This document shows positions 18,013 to 30,069 of a stretch of DNA of 64,000 nt, one piece after another; the first letter of the stretch is position 1, and the number at the start of each line of letters is the position of its first letter. Source of the stretch: Sorangium cellulosum (GTDB taxonomy: Bacteria > Myxococcota_A > Polyangia > Polyangiales > Polyangiaceae); NCBI RefSeq assembly GCF_004135735.1, contig NZ_CP012670.1:3865501-3929500 (forward strand), read 5' to 3'. The position numbers were made by a program, and so were the translations under genes. The notes under the pieces are model-generated. The model saw only the letters and a list, made by a program, of their open reading frames with translations, was not told the origin of the DNA and made no database searches.

Positions 18013-18118
18013 GGGCGCCCGCGCCCCGCCTCGCGGGGCGACCTCGGGGCCGCCCGAGCAGGCTCGCTCCCATCAGGCTCCCATCGAGCAGCGCGTCCGG
18101 CGCGCCGCGGACATCGGC

Positions 18119-19708
18119 TCAGTGGCGATCCCTGAGCAGCGCGCGCTCCGTGGGAGCGCCCCGCGTGCCCGGCGCGCGGCCTTTGCGGGTGGCGCCGCGC
18201 GCGCTCCACGGCGCCGGACGGGGCGCGACCGGCTGCGCGGCGGGGGCGACCGGTTGCGCGGCGGGGGCGACCGGCTGCGCGGCTGGGGGGACCGGCGCGG
18301 CCGCGGGGAGCGGCGCGGCCGCGGCCGGCGAGGCGGTCGAGGAGGCCGTCGCGGCGTCCCCCGGCGCCGCCGCCGGACGCGGGCCCGCCTGGGCCGCGAG
18401 GCGCGCCTGCGCGGCGCGGGCGAGGGAGGCGGCGCGCGCGCCGACGCCCGACGCCAGCGGCGCCGCGGGGACCTGGGCCTGCGCCCTCAGGGCGGACGCC
18501 GACAGCAGGAGGCCGAGCGTCACGACGAGGCCGGCCGCCGTGAGGCCCAGCCTGCGCCGGCGCGCGGACCCGGCGTGCTCCGGCGCGTCGGGCTGGCCGA
18601 CCGCGGCCCGGTAGGCCGCCACCATGGCCTCGATCGACGGGAACCGCTCCTCCGGGTTCAGGGCGAAGGCGCGCTCGAACCACGCCGACAGCGCCGGCGG
18701 CGCCTCCGGGAACGGCGGCGCCGACGGCGGCGGTTGCGCCCGGCTCAGGATCGCCGCGAGCACGTCGCTCATGGTGTGGCCCGGGAAGGGTAGCCGGCCC
18801 GTGAGCGCCTCGTACGCGACGACCGCGAGCGCCCACATGTCCGAGTGCGGGCCCGTGTCCCCGTCGCACGCGTGCTCCGGGCTCAGGTACGCCGGCGTGC
18901 CCAGCACCACGCCGGCGGCCGTCCGGCGCGGGAAGTCGGCGGGCAGGTCCTTCCGGATCCACTTGGCGATCCCGAAGTCCGCGACCTTCGCGCGGAGCTG
19001 TCCGTTGCGCTCCTCCGCGAGCAGGACGTTCGTCGGCTTGATGTCGCGGTGCACGATGCCGAGGGCGTGCGCGACCGAGAGCGCCTCGCCGATCTGGCCG
19101 AGCAGCGGCGCGAGCTCCGCCGGGGACAGCGACCCCCGGTCCTGCAGGAGCTGCCGCAGCGACCGACCGCGAACGTACCCCATGACGAGGTACGGCCCCA
19201 CCGCAGGATCCTCCCCGACGTCGTGGACGGCGACGACGTGGTCCGTCTTCTGCGCGAGCTGCGCCGCGACCTGGGCCTCGAACCGGAAGCGCTCCAGCGC
19301 GGTGCTCGCCTCCCCCTCGCGCTGGACGGCGAGGAGCTTGAGCGCGACGTCGATCCGCAGGGCGCTGTCGTGCGCGAGCCACACCTCGCCCATGGCGCCG
19401 CGCCCGATCAGCCTGAGGAGCCTGTACCGGCCGGCGATGAGCCGGCGGTGGCTCCGCGGGGTCTGCGCCACGCCGTCCCGCCCGGCCGCGGAAGAGGCGG
19501 GACCGGCATCCACGGATCGTCTGGAGCGCGGCGCGACCGTGCGCGCGCTGTCCACCCTCTGGACGTTGGAGTCGGATCGTCCACCAAGAGCCAAGGCTTG
19601 CCACACGAGCGGTACCCTCCGTGCCGTCACCGTGTCCAGGCCCATTGCCGCGCGAATGCGACAATGCTCCAGGACATAGAGACCGGGGCATGCCGACCAC
19701 AATAGCAC
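18119..19708 (-). CDS. Membrane-anchored Ser/Thr protein kinase
   Basis: The 529-residue eukaryote-type kinase phosphorylates protein Ser/Thr residues. The glycine loop is IGRGAMGEVW (101-110), the ATP lysine Lys124 in VALKLL, the catalytic Asp222 in VHRDIKPTN, and the magnesium Asp244 in VADFGIAKW. TPAYLSPEHA closes the activation segment. One membrane helix lies at about 387-407. The part beyond it, probably outside the cytoplasm, is Ala/Pro-rich with repeated QPVAPAA units. The first 90 residues have no known domain, and a later start at Met22 (19645) is possible. It converges on the 16240-18012 gene run. Confidence 0.9.
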   Translation of the reverse strand: MLLWSACPGLYVLEHCRIRAAMGLDTVTARRVPLVWQALALGGRSDSNVQRVDSARTVAPRSRRSVDAGPASSAAGRDGVAQTPRSHRRLIAGRYRLLRLIGRGAMGEVWLAHDSALRIDVALKLLAVQREGEASTALERFRFEAQVAAQLAQKTDHVVAVHDVGEDPAVGPYLVMGYVRGRSLRQLLQDRGSLSPAELAPLLGQIGEALSVAHALGIVHRDIKPTNVLLAEERNGQLRAKVADFGIAKWIRKDLPADFPRRTAAGVVLGTPAYLSPEHACDGDTGPHSDMWALAVVAYEALTGRLPFPGHTMSDVLAAILSRAQPPPSAPPFPEAPPALSAWFERAFALNPEERFPSIEAMVAAYRAAVGQPDAPEHAGSARRRRLGLTAAGLVVTLGLLLSASALRAQAQVPAAPLASGVGARAASLARAAQARLAAQAGPRPAAAPGDAATASSTASPAAAAPLPAAAPVPPAAQPVAPAAQPVAPAAQPVAPRPAPWSARGATRKGRAPGTRGAPTERALLRDRH

Positions 19709-19917
19709 CGACGCGGCGAACCTGGAACCGGGGACGATCGGAGTCCCTCGATCGGGAGCCCCCCGAGCAGGAGGCGCGCATGAGGTGAGGTGGTGAAGCG
19801 GCGCCAGGACGACGCCGCTCTGCTACATCGCATGCACCGCAGCGTCCCGGTGGCGGGCCCCGCGCCGGGGCGGGGCGGCGAGGCGGGGATTCCGTTCGGG
19901 AGGGACGCTCCGTTCAG

Positions 19918-20025
19918 GGGAGCCGCGACGAGCGCCGGAGGGGCTGTCGCTCAGGGAGCCGCGACGAGCGCCGGAGGGGCTGTCGCTCAGGGAGCCGCGA
20001 CGAGCGCCGGAGGGGCTGTCGCTGG
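19918..20025. repeat. 36-bp tandem repeat, three copies
   Basis: Units at 19918-19953, 19954-19989 and 19990-20025 begin GGGAGCCGCGACGAGCGCC. The first two are identical; the third diverges in its last bases. They lie in 19709-20077, between the kinase start and the end of the small secreted-peptide gene. Apart from these repeats I see nothing else in that stretch. Confidence 0.85.
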
Positions 20026-20077
20026 GGGGGGCGTGAGACACCGCCCTTCGCGTCGAGGCGGCGCGCTCCCGGGCCGC

Positions 20078-20302
20078 TCAGCGCGGCATGCAGAGCGCCT
20101 GTCCGCGGGAGTAGCGGTTGGTCAGCACGCCGGACTCGTAGTAGTTGCCCTCGCAGTCCATCGACGAGCGGCCGACCACGCGGCCCTCCGCGTCGAAGTA
20201 GACGTAGAACTCTCCGATCTCGTCGGCGATGACCGGGCGGGCGAGGGCCGCCGTGGCGACCAGGGTCGTGGCCAGTCCGAGCAACAGGGTGATCTTGCGC
20301 AT
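20078..20302 (-). CDS. Small secreted Cys-containing protein (DUF6289-like)
   Basis: The 74-residue protein has a clear Sec signal peptide (MRKITLLLGLATTLVATAALA). A mature part of about 50 residues has two Cys, in MDCEGNYYESG and QALCMPR, and a FYVYFDAEGRVVG strand pair. The length and pattern recall DUF6289-type small exported proteins known from myxobacteria and other proteobacteria; this is from memory. The ATG at 20302 has GGAG upstream, and the frame is open 21 codons further. It lies on the same strand as the ferredoxin-P450 pair, 248 bases downstream of the P450 stop. Confidence 0.65.
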   Translation of the reverse strand: MRKITLLLGLATTLVATAALARPVIADEIGEFYVYFDAEGRVVGRSSMDCEGNYYESGVLTNRYSRGQALCMPR

Positions 20303-20550
20303 GAGGAAGCTCCTTCGGAGGAATGAACGCACGGGCGGCGAGGCGCCCGCGCAAGCAAGTGACACGGCATGATCCTAGAGCGCCGATCCCGTGGGGCAAG
20401 CGAGAAATGGGCCCCCAGGACGCCACGATCCCAAGGTGGGTATTCGGATTCCCCGCGCGCTCGGCGCCCTCTCGGATCGAGCTTCTGCTCTTTTCTGGCG
20501 ATGGAATCCGCCTGTCGCCCTGCCGAGCGCAGGCGCGCGGCCATCGACGA

Positions 20551-21777
20551 TCAGGCGCCGAGGTGGACCTTGAACGAATCCATCTTGCGGATCGCGGGGT
20601 GCGCGCCGAACGTCGGCGGCGACGCGATCGTCATGCCGGGGAACCTGCGGAAGATCGAGCTCACGGCGATCTGCGCCTCGAGGCGCGCCAGGTTCGCCCC
20701 GATGCAATAATGGGCGCCGTTGCCGAAGGCGAGGTTCCCGGTCGCGTCCCGCCGCGGGTCGAAGCGGTCGGGGGCCGCGTGGGCGGCCTCGTCGCGCAGC
20801 GCCGCCGCCAGGAAGAGGATGACGAGCTCGCCCTTCGCGATGCGCGCGCCGCCGATCTCGACGTCCTCCTTCGCGTAGCGGAAGACGCCGAGCTTGCCGA
20901 AGTTGTCGAAGCGGAGCACCTCCTCGACGACGCCCTTCATGAGCTCGGGGTCCTCCTTCACCTGGGCCAGGACCTCCGGGCGCTTCAGCAGGTTCAGCAC
21001 CGTGAACGCGATGAGGTGCACGGTGGTCTCGGAGCCCCCCACGAGCAGCGCCGTGACCAGCGAGGCGAGCTCCGGCTTGCTCAGGCGGTCGCCCTGCTCC
21101 TCGGCCTGGATCAGCGCCGTCAGGGTGTCCCCCTCGATCGGCCGCTTGCGCCGCGCCTCGATCACCTCGTGGATCATCGCCATCCCCTCGCGGATGCCGG
21201 CGAACACCCGCTCGCGCTCCTCGGCCGACAGGAGCATGAGGAAGAGCTGCTTCACCGCGGAGTCCGCGAAGCGGTGGAACGACGCGTCGAGCTCCGGCGG
21301 GATGTTCAGCATGCTGCCGATCACGCGGACCGGGATGTGCTCGGCGAAATCGTGGACCACGTCGATCACGCCCTTTCCCGCCGCGGCGTCGAGCCGCTCG
21401 TCGACGATGCGCTGGATCTCGGGGCGCAGGCGCTCGACCGCGCGCGGCGTGAGCGTCGGGCTCACGAGCTTGCGCACCCGGGCGTGATCCCTGTCCGGCA
21501 GCGAGAAGAGCCCGTGTCGGTTGAGCTCCTCGATCTCGGGGCTGCTGCCCGACCCGAGCGAGGACGCGAGCGCCCACGCCCTGCTGTCGGTGGTGAAGCG
21601 GCCGTCGCGCAGGATGGCCTGGACGTCGTGATAACGGCTGGCGATCCAGCTGTGACCCTCCGCCCAGTACCGGATGGGCGCCTCGCGCAACCGCGCGTAC
21701 ACGGGGTACGGATCCTCGGTGTACCCGGGCGCAGAGGGGTTGAAGTCGACCGTGGGGCGAGAACTGTCCAGCATCAT
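20551..21777 (-). CDS. Cytochrome P450
   Basis: This is a class I bacterial P450 monooxygenase of about 408 residues. The I-helix oxygen-binding motif is LLVGGSETTVH, the K-helix ExxR is in VVEEVLRF, and the heme-Cys loop is FGNGAHYCIGANLARLE. It has no membrane anchor, as expected for a soluble bacterial type. The ATG at 21777 has GGAGAGG eight bases upstream and is preferred over the in-frame ATG at 21798. A 3Fe-4S ferredoxin gene ends 48 bases upstream on the same strand and is the natural electron donor. The substrate is unknown; the pair may serve a secondary-metabolite or lipid oxidation. Confidence 0.93.
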   Translation of the reverse strand: MMLDSSRPTVDFNPSAPGYTEDPYPVYARLREAPIRYWAEGHSWIASRYHDVQAILRDGRFTTDSRAWALASSLGSGSSPEIEELNRHGLFSLPDRDHARVRKLVSPTLTPRAVERLRPEIQRIVDERLDAAAGKGVIDVVHDFAEHIPVRVIGSMLNIPPELDASFHRFADSAVKQLFLMLLSAEERERVFAGIREGMAMIHEVIEARRKRPIEGDTLTALIQAEEQGDRLSKPELASLVTALLVGGSETTVHLIAFTVLNLLKRPEVLAQVKEDPELMKGVVEEVLRFDNFGKLGVFRYAKEDVEIGGARIAKGELVILFLAAALRDEAAHAAPDRFDPRRDATGNLAFGNGAHYCIGANLARLEAQIAVSSIFRRFPGMTIASPPTFGAHPAIRKMDSFKVHLGA

Positions 21778-21825
21778 CTGAATCACCTCTCCTTCCATTC
21801 CCGATGAATCGTGCTCTCCCAGAGC

Positions 21826-22020
21826 TCAGGGCTCCTCGAGCGACAGGGCGCCGCGCGGGCAGGCGCGGACGGCCTTCTCCACCTTCGGGCGGAGCTCGGA
21901 CGGCACGTCGTCGACGAGCAGGTGCAGCCGGTCGTCGTCGTCGACGCGAAACACCTCGGGCGCCGCCCGCACGCAGACGGCGTTGGCCTCGCAACGTTCC
22001 CAGTTCACCACGATCTTCAT
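21826..22020 (-). CDS. Ferredoxin, 3Fe-4S type
   Basis: The 64-residue ferredoxin has the single-cluster Cys pattern CEANAVC (C-x5-C, Cys10 and Cys16) with the last ligand in ACPRGALSL. This is typical of 3Fe-4S ferredoxins that feed electrons to P450s. GGAGG lies five bases before the ATG. It sits directly upstream of the P450 gene and is almost surely co-transcribed with it. No ferredoxin reductase gene is nearby, so one must come from elsewhere in the genome. Confidence 0.92.
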   Translation of the reverse strand: MKIVVNWERCEANAVCVRAAPEVFRVDDDDRLHLLVDDVPSELRPKVEKAVRACPRGALSLEEP

Positions 22021-22240
22021 CCGTGCCTCCAGTGGTTTCGGATCAGAACACGATCCTGGCCGACAGGCTCGCGGTGTCGAGCGACGCGGCGGGCCGGATC
22101 TCGATCTTCAGGTCGCCCCGATCCTCGGTGCGGTAGGATTGTGGCCTGTTCAGGAAGAGCAGGACCGTCCCCGCGAGCGCCGTCGCTCCGCCGGCGATGA
22201 GGGCGCCGATCGCCACATCGTTCTCGGTGACGCTGGGCGC

Positions 22241-22266
22241 GAGCGGGTCGTCGGAGCGGGTCGTCG
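22241..22266. repeat. 13-bp perfect tandem duplication causing a frameshift
   Basis: GAGCGGGTCGTCG occurs at 22241-22253 and again at 22254-22266 with no gap. Thirteen is one more than a multiple of three, so the second copy shifts the minus-strand PEGA gene out of frame. Confidence 0.9.
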
Positions 22267-23028
22267 GGGAACATCGTGCACGACTGCCCGCAGCGGTCAC
22301 CGTATTCATCGTTCGTTCCTCCGTGCTCGGCGCGGGCATGCCACATCAACCCGCCGCCCACGAGGCCCAGGGCCGCGCCCGCCCCGAGCGTGGCCCAGGG
22401 GATCCACGCGGGCCACCGTCTCTGGACGATGAGGGTATCGACGCTCAGCGCAAGCTGGCCCGAGGCCTCCTTGCCGGCGAGCACGAGGAGGGGCTCGACC
22501 ACCGTGAAGTAGCCGTCCTTTCTCGCCATGACGACGTGCTCGCCGGGCGTGACCATCCGGCGCGCGGTGCCAGGGCCGACGAACCAGGGCTTGCCGTCGA
22601 TCCGCACGGCGGCGCCCGGCTCGTCACACCGGATCTCGATGGCGGCGAGATCTTGCGTCACGAGCGCGCGCAGGGCCGCGCGCGCCTCCAGCTCCCTCTC
22701 CGGATCGAGCGAGCCGGGCCCCCATCGCAGGGAGAGGCGGAGGTTTTCGTACGCGAGGAGCGGCAGCCCGATGCTCTTCAACACCCGCCCGAGGTAGAGC
22801 CGGAGCTCCGGGTGCTCCCAGGCGGCGAGCGCCTCTTCGTACTTCGTCCGCGCCTCGGCGAGCATCATGCCACGGTGCAGCTCCCGCGCCTCCGTGAAGA
22901 GCGCCTGTGCCCTCTGCTTCCGCTCCTCGGAGACGCCCTGGTGCCACGGCGGCGGCGGGGGCGGGGGCGGCGACGACGATCCCGCCCCCGCCGGCGACGC
23001 GGGGAGCCGCGCGGGCGATGACGACAAG

Positions 23029-23208
23029 GACGACTCCGCCAGTTCCAGCGACGCGGGGGGCAGCGCCGGGGAGGACGACTCCGCCAGTTCCAGCGGCGCG
23101 GGGGGTGTCGCCGGGGAGGACGACTCCGCTAGTTCCAGCGGCGCGGGGGGCGTCGCCGGGGAGGACGACTCCGCAAGTTCCAGCGACGCGGGGGGCGACG
23201 CCGACGAC
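23029..23208. repeat. 45-bp coding repeat, four copies
   Basis: Four units of 45 bp start at 23029, each beginning GACGACTCCGC. They encode the 15-residue Ser/Pro/Leu/Glu repeat of the PEGA protein linker. Differences between copies are mostly single bases. Confidence 0.85.
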
Positions 23209-23567
23209 GTCGCCTGGGCCCGCCCAGGCGCGGCGCACAGGGCCACGAGAGCGATGGACAGGAGGCGCTTCGCCATCGGAAGGACGACCTGGGTGGGTCG
23301 CTCGCGAATCGTCGTCATGACAGGCAGTGGCTCTCCAGGAGAGCTCGCCCGGGATGCTCCATCGAGCGTTCACCCCGGATCCCCGGGCCGCCAAGCAAGC
23401 TCGCGTCCGAGGGTACCCCCGCGCATGTCCTCCTGGGAAGTGCGGTCGTGGCAAGTCCGGGTATGCAAGGGTGCACTGGACGCTTATGCTCTCGCCCTCG
23501 CTCCGGTCGCGCTCGCGGCGGCGGCCGTGATTTCGATGGTGATGTCTTTTTGCGTTCAGGAGGGAAG

Positions 23568-26657
<3,090 letters not shown>

Positions 26658-26683
26658 CGCGGCGGTCGACGGGAGTTGCGCGG

Positions 26684-28297
26684 CTATCTCGGCGGTGCCG
26701 GTCGCGTGTGGCGGAAGATGGTGCCGTGCTCGCCGACGACGAAGGAGGTCCTGCCGTCGCCCCACGCGGCGCGGAGATCTCGATCTGTCATGGAGTCGAG
26801 CTTGAGCCAGGAGATGCCGTCATAGCGCAAGAACGCGCCGTTCTCGCCAGCGGCGAAGACGTCCTGCGGCCCGCTCCCCCACACGGCTCGCAACGAGCTC
26901 GACGTGGGGGAGCTCATGGCCTGCCAGTCCTGGCCGTCGTAGCGCAGGATCGTGCCATCGTCACCAACGGCGAAGACGTCCTGCGGCCCGCTCCCCCACA
27001 CGGCTTGCAACGAGCTCGACGTGGCTGAGCTCATGGTCCGCCAGTCCTGGCCGTCGTAGTGCAGGATCGCGCCATCGTCACCAACGGCGAAGACGTCCTG
27101 CGGCCCGCTCCCCCATACGCCGTTCAGAGATTCCGTCATGTCCGAGCGCCTGACCCGCCAGCCCTGGCCGTCGTAGCGCAGGATCGTGCCACCCTCGCCA
27201 ACAGCGAAGACGTCCTGCGGCCCGCTGCCCCACACGTCAAACAGCGATTTCAACGAGCTCGTTTCCATGATCCGCCAGCGCTCGCCGTTGTAATGCACGA
27301 TCGCGCCGACGGCGCCGACGGCGAAGACGTCCTGCGGCCCGCTCCCCCATATCCCGAACAATATCTCATCGGTGGTCGAGTCCATGGCCTGCCAGTCCTG
27401 GCCGTCGTAGCGCCGGATCGTGCCCCACTCATCAACAGCGAAGACGCTCCGCGGCCCGCTCCCCCAGACGCCCAACAACCATTCCGCCATGTTCAAGCTC
27501 ATGTCTTGCCAGCCCTGGCCGCCGTGGCGCAGGATCGTGCCAGCTTCACCGGCCGCGAAGACGCTCTGCGGCCCGCTCCCCCACACGCCAATCAACGACT
27601 CCGAGGCGCTCGATTCCATGGCCTGCCAGCCCTGGCCGTCATAGTGCAGGATCGCGCCGCCGGCGCCGACAGCGAAGACGTCCTGCGGCCCGCTCCCCCA
27701 TACGCCGAACAACAATTCATTGGTGGTCGATTCCATGGCCTGCCAGCGATCGCCGTCGTAGTGCAGGATCGTGCCGTGCCCACCGACGGCGAAGACATCG
27801 CGCGGTCCGCTCCCCCACATGTCATACAACGATTCCGAGGTGATCGATTGAACGCCCTTCCATCGCTGACCGTCGTAGCGCAGGATCGTGCCATCCTCAC
27901 CAACAGCGAAGACGTCCTGCGGCCCGCTCCCCCACACGTCATGTAACAATGTCGTGGTCGCCGGGCTGATATCGATCCATCGCTGGCCGTCGTAGCGCAG
28001 GATGGTGCCATCCTCACCAGCGGCGAAGACGTCCTGCGGCCCGCTCCCCCACACGCCGTTCAGCCATGCCGAGGTGGTCGAGCTCATCTCCTCCCATCGC
28101 TGGCCGTCGTAGCGCAGGATCGTGCCACCCTGACCAACGGCGAAGACGTCCTGCGGCCCGCTCCCCCACACGCCGTTCAGCCATGCCGAGGTGGTCGAGC
28201 TCATCTCCTCCCATCGCTGGCCGTCGTAGCGCAGGATGGTGCCACCCTCACCAACGGCGAAGACGTCCTGCGGCCCGCTCCCCCACAGGTCCTGCAA
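26684..28297. repeat. 117-bp coding repeat, fourteen copies
   Basis: A 117-bp period runs through the 3' part of the gene. Its most constant DNA block is GTCCTGCGGCCCGCTCCCCC on the plus strand, encoding the Trp-Gly-Ser-Gly-Pro-Gln-Asp core. The last copy is short and diverged. Confidence 0.9.
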
Positions 28298-28939
28298 CGA
28301 CGCCGACGGGCCGACGTCCTGGTGGCGCCAGTTCCAGTCTCCACATGAAGCGGTCGATAGGGCATCGCACGCGCTGGTGCAGCCGGGCCGGCCAAAGTCG
28401 TAACGCAGGGTCGCGCAGGATGTCATGACCGGCACGTTGGGGTCGCAGATCTCGTTCTCGGCGCGCATGCCGTCGCCGCAATGTGTCTTGCAGTCGTTCC
28501 TGCAATATCCGCCGGTCGTTGAGTTTTGCTGGCCTCGACATTGCGCGTGCTTGGGCTCGATGTCGTCGGTGCCGCAGTCGCAGGTCTCCCCGCGTGCCGG
28601 ATCGACGATGCCGTTGCCGCAGTCCTCATCGGACTGGCAGTCGGCGCTGCATCCGTCGCCGCTCTGCACGTTCCCATCGTCGCAGACCTCACCGTCCTCG
28701 ATGACCTCGTTACCACACTTGTTGATGTGGTCGGGGGCAAGACACAGGTGTCGGCCGTCGCCGCTCGGGACGCATGCATAGCCGATCGGGCAGAAGCCAT
28801 CGACGCCATCGCACCTCTTCCCGGCCTGAAGGCATGAACCCATCGTGGCGATCAGCGTCACGACAAACACCAGCGCCGCGGCGTGACGAGGCGTCCACCC
28901 GCCCCGCCGAGAGCCCAAGACATCTCCGAGCCACCGCAT
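26684..28939 (-). CDS. Secreted Cys-rich protein with fourteen 39-residue repeats
   Basis: The 751-residue protein starts with an export signal (PRHAAALVFVVTLIATMGSC), which may be a lipoprotein signal with an imperfect lipobox. A Cys-rich region follows with CGNEVIEDGEVCDDGNVQSG and DGCSADC, the Myxococcus-type Cys-rich repeat (DUF4215). From 28297 to the end there are fourteen units of 39 residues, each built on VWGSGPQDVFAVGxxGTILRYDG. The fold is probably two stacked propellers or one large one, a surface-binding role being likely. Met at 28939 has GGAGG eight bases before it; the frame is open farther up to 29110. Units 1 and 2 are nearly identical, which indicates recent duplication. 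Confidence 0.85.
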   Translation of the reverse strand: MRWLGDVLGSRRGGWTPRHAAALVFVVTLIATMGSCLQAGKRCDGVDGFCPIGYACVPSGDGRHLCLAPDHINKCGNEVIEDGEVCDDGNVQSGDGCSADCQSDEDCGNGIVDPARGETCDCGTDDIEPKHAQCRGQQNSTTGGYCRNDCKTHCGDGMRAENEICDPNVPVMTSCATLRYDFGRPGCTSACDALSTASCGDWNWRHQDVGPSASLQDLWGSGPQDVFAVGEGGTILRYDGQRWEEMSSTTSAWLNGVWGSGPQDVFAVGQGGTILRYDGQRWEEMSSTTSAWLNGVWGSGPQDVFAAGEDGTILRYDGQRWIDISPATTTLLHDVWGSGPQDVFAVGEDGTILRYDGQRWKGVQSITSESLYDMWGSGPRDVFAVGGHGTILHYDGDRWQAMESTTNELLFGVWGSGPQDVFAVGAGGAILHYDGQGWQAMESSASESLIGVWGSGPQSVFAAGEAGTILRHGGQGWQDMSLNMAEWLLGVWGSGPRSVFAVDEWGTIRRYDGQDWQAMDSTTDEILFGIWGSGPQDVFAVGAVGAIVHYNGERWRIMETSSLKSLFDVWGSGPQDVFAVGEGGTILRYDGQGWRVRRSDMTESLNGVWGSGPQDVFAVGDDGAILHYDGQDWRTMSSATSSSLQAVWGSGPQDVFAVGDDGTILRYDGQDWQAMSSPTSSSLRAVWGSGPQDVFAAGENGAFLRYDGISWLKLDSMTDRDLRAAWGDGRTSFVVGEHGTIFRHTRPAPPR

Positions 28940-29296
28940 GCCCGACCTCCGTATCAACGCCCGCATCCTCTCCTCACTGTCCTCTCGTCCAGCGGCACGG
29001 CAGCTCGCTCCGCGAATCGCAGAGACGCTGTCGGCGCACAGCACGCCAGGGTACGCCCGGACCCATGCTCCTGGGAAGCCTGAGCGGACCCGTCCCCAGG
29101 GCGGCCGCACAGCGAGAGCCCCTTGCGCCTGGCGAGGGCGAATTCGAGCGAGAGTTCAGTTTTACCGGGAGAGCTCTGGCGCCCGCGCACGGGCGGTGCG
29201 CCCTGCCTTCGGGGGAAGGAGGCGGCCCCGACCCCGCCCGCGGCGCGCCAGCACCGGGTCGGCCGCCGGGGTCAGCCGTCGCTGCGGCGTCGGGCC
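28940..29296. other. Intergenic region upstream of the repeat protein
   Basis: I find no gene in this stretch. It contains AGGGTAC and TCCTGGGAAG blocks (29048-29078) that also occur, equally spaced overall, at 23410-23440 upstream of the kinase-STAND gene. It must include the promoter of the repeat-protein gene. Confidence 0.4.
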
Positions 29297-29692
29297 TCAG
29301 TCGCCGCCGTAGCCGCCGCTGCCGTAAGGACGGGTGAGGATCTCCAGGTAGTGCCCGTCCGGATCGGCGAAGTACACGCCGCGCCCGCCGTCGCGGCGGT
29401 TGATCTCGCCGGGGCGTCGCGCCATGGGATCCGCCCAGTACTGCATCTTTCGCTGGCGGATCCGGCCGAAGATCTCGTCGAACTCGGCCTCGCTGACCAG
29501 AAAGGCGAAGTGCCGGGACTCGATGGTTTCGGTCGTGTCCATGAAGTCGAGCGTGACGTCGTTGTCGAGCCGCACGGCCATGAACGGCCCGAACGGCACC
29601 GGCGCCGAGAGGCCCAGGATCTCGGCCAGGAACGTGGCAGACACCTGCTTGTCCCGCGCCGCGACGATCGTGTGGTTGAGACGCACCGCCAT
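29297..29692 (-). CDS. VOC/glyoxalase family protein
   Basis: The 131-residue protein has the vicinal-oxygen-chelate fold. It has LNHTIVAARD at the N-terminus (first metal His), SRHFAFLVSEAEFDEIFGRI as the second module start, and GRGVYFADPDGHYLEILTRPYG with the final metal Glu. Members include glyoxalase I, dioxygenases and antibiotic-binding proteins, and the sequence does not decide between them. The ATG at 29692 has AGGGAGGG just upstream. The frame is open much farther, but that part reads as non-coding Arg-rich sequence. It is a single gene with no obvious partner. Confidence 0.88.
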   Translation of the reverse strand: MAVRLNHTIVAARDKQVSATFLAEILGLSAPVPFGPFMAVRLDNDVTLDFMDTTETIESRHFAFLVSEAEFDEIFGRIRQRKMQYWADPMARRPGEINRRDGGRGVYFADPDGHYLEILTRPYGSGGYGGD

Positions 29693-30069
29693 GGTTACCC
29701 TCCCTTCCGGCGAGCCCTGATCTGCCCGCCTGGCCGCCCGCTCCAGCTCATCGCTCCCGCCGCCGGCGCGGTGTCCTGGTTCATGTCGATATCGCGATTC
29801 ACCTCGATGCCCTCCCTCCGGATCCATTCCTGCCGAGCGAGCCGTGGCACGAGGTCCGCGGCGCGTGCTCGGCGGACGGGAGGAGGCTGCCATGCAGGAC
29901 GCAGGCGGGCAACGAGGTCCGCGCCGGAGCTCGCCGTGCGCCCCCCCGCGATCCCGGAGCGCGGGGAGGAGCGGGCGTGCTCGCGAGGGCTCGCGACGAC
30001 GGCGGCGCCGGAGCGACCGGTCAGCGCGGCGGGACGGGGAGGGGCCAGCTCGTCCGCGTCGCGGCGCGA
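29693..30069. other. Intergenic region, no gene seen
   Basis: These 377 bases lie between the VOC gene start and the end of the lipoprotein gene. Open frames on both strands are Arg/Pro-rich without a ribosome site. I see no repeat or hairpin of note. Confidence 0.4.

Larger units (their letters stand above)
22043..23318 (-). pseudogene. PEGA-domain envelope protein, frameshifted by a 13-bp duplication
   Basis: The intended protein has a signal peptide (MAKRLLSIALVALCAAPG), four 15-residue repeats (SSPATPPAPLELAES type), a proline run, a TPR-like helical part (QRAQALFTEARELHRGMM), and a PEGA domain (IEIRCDEPGAAVRIDGKPWF). Membrane helices follow. At 22241-22266 a 13-bp unit is present twice. 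Removing one copy makes MFPDDP continue as LAPSVTENDVAIGALIAGG through a second helix to a stop at 22043. As it stands the frame instead runs to 22017 with an Arg-rich nonsense tail. Similar proteins in myxobacteria are thought to be envelope-associated. The start could also be the ATG at 23276. Confidence 0.75.

Noticed and set aside
19918..20025. 36-bp repeats as a CRISPR array
   Set aside because: The units abut each other with no spacers, and no cas gene is nearby.
20551..21994. Longer frame overlapping the P450 and ferredoxin genes on the same strand
   Set aside because: It is in another frame, Arg/Gly-rich, and lacks the heme and iron-sulfur motifs that define the two real genes.
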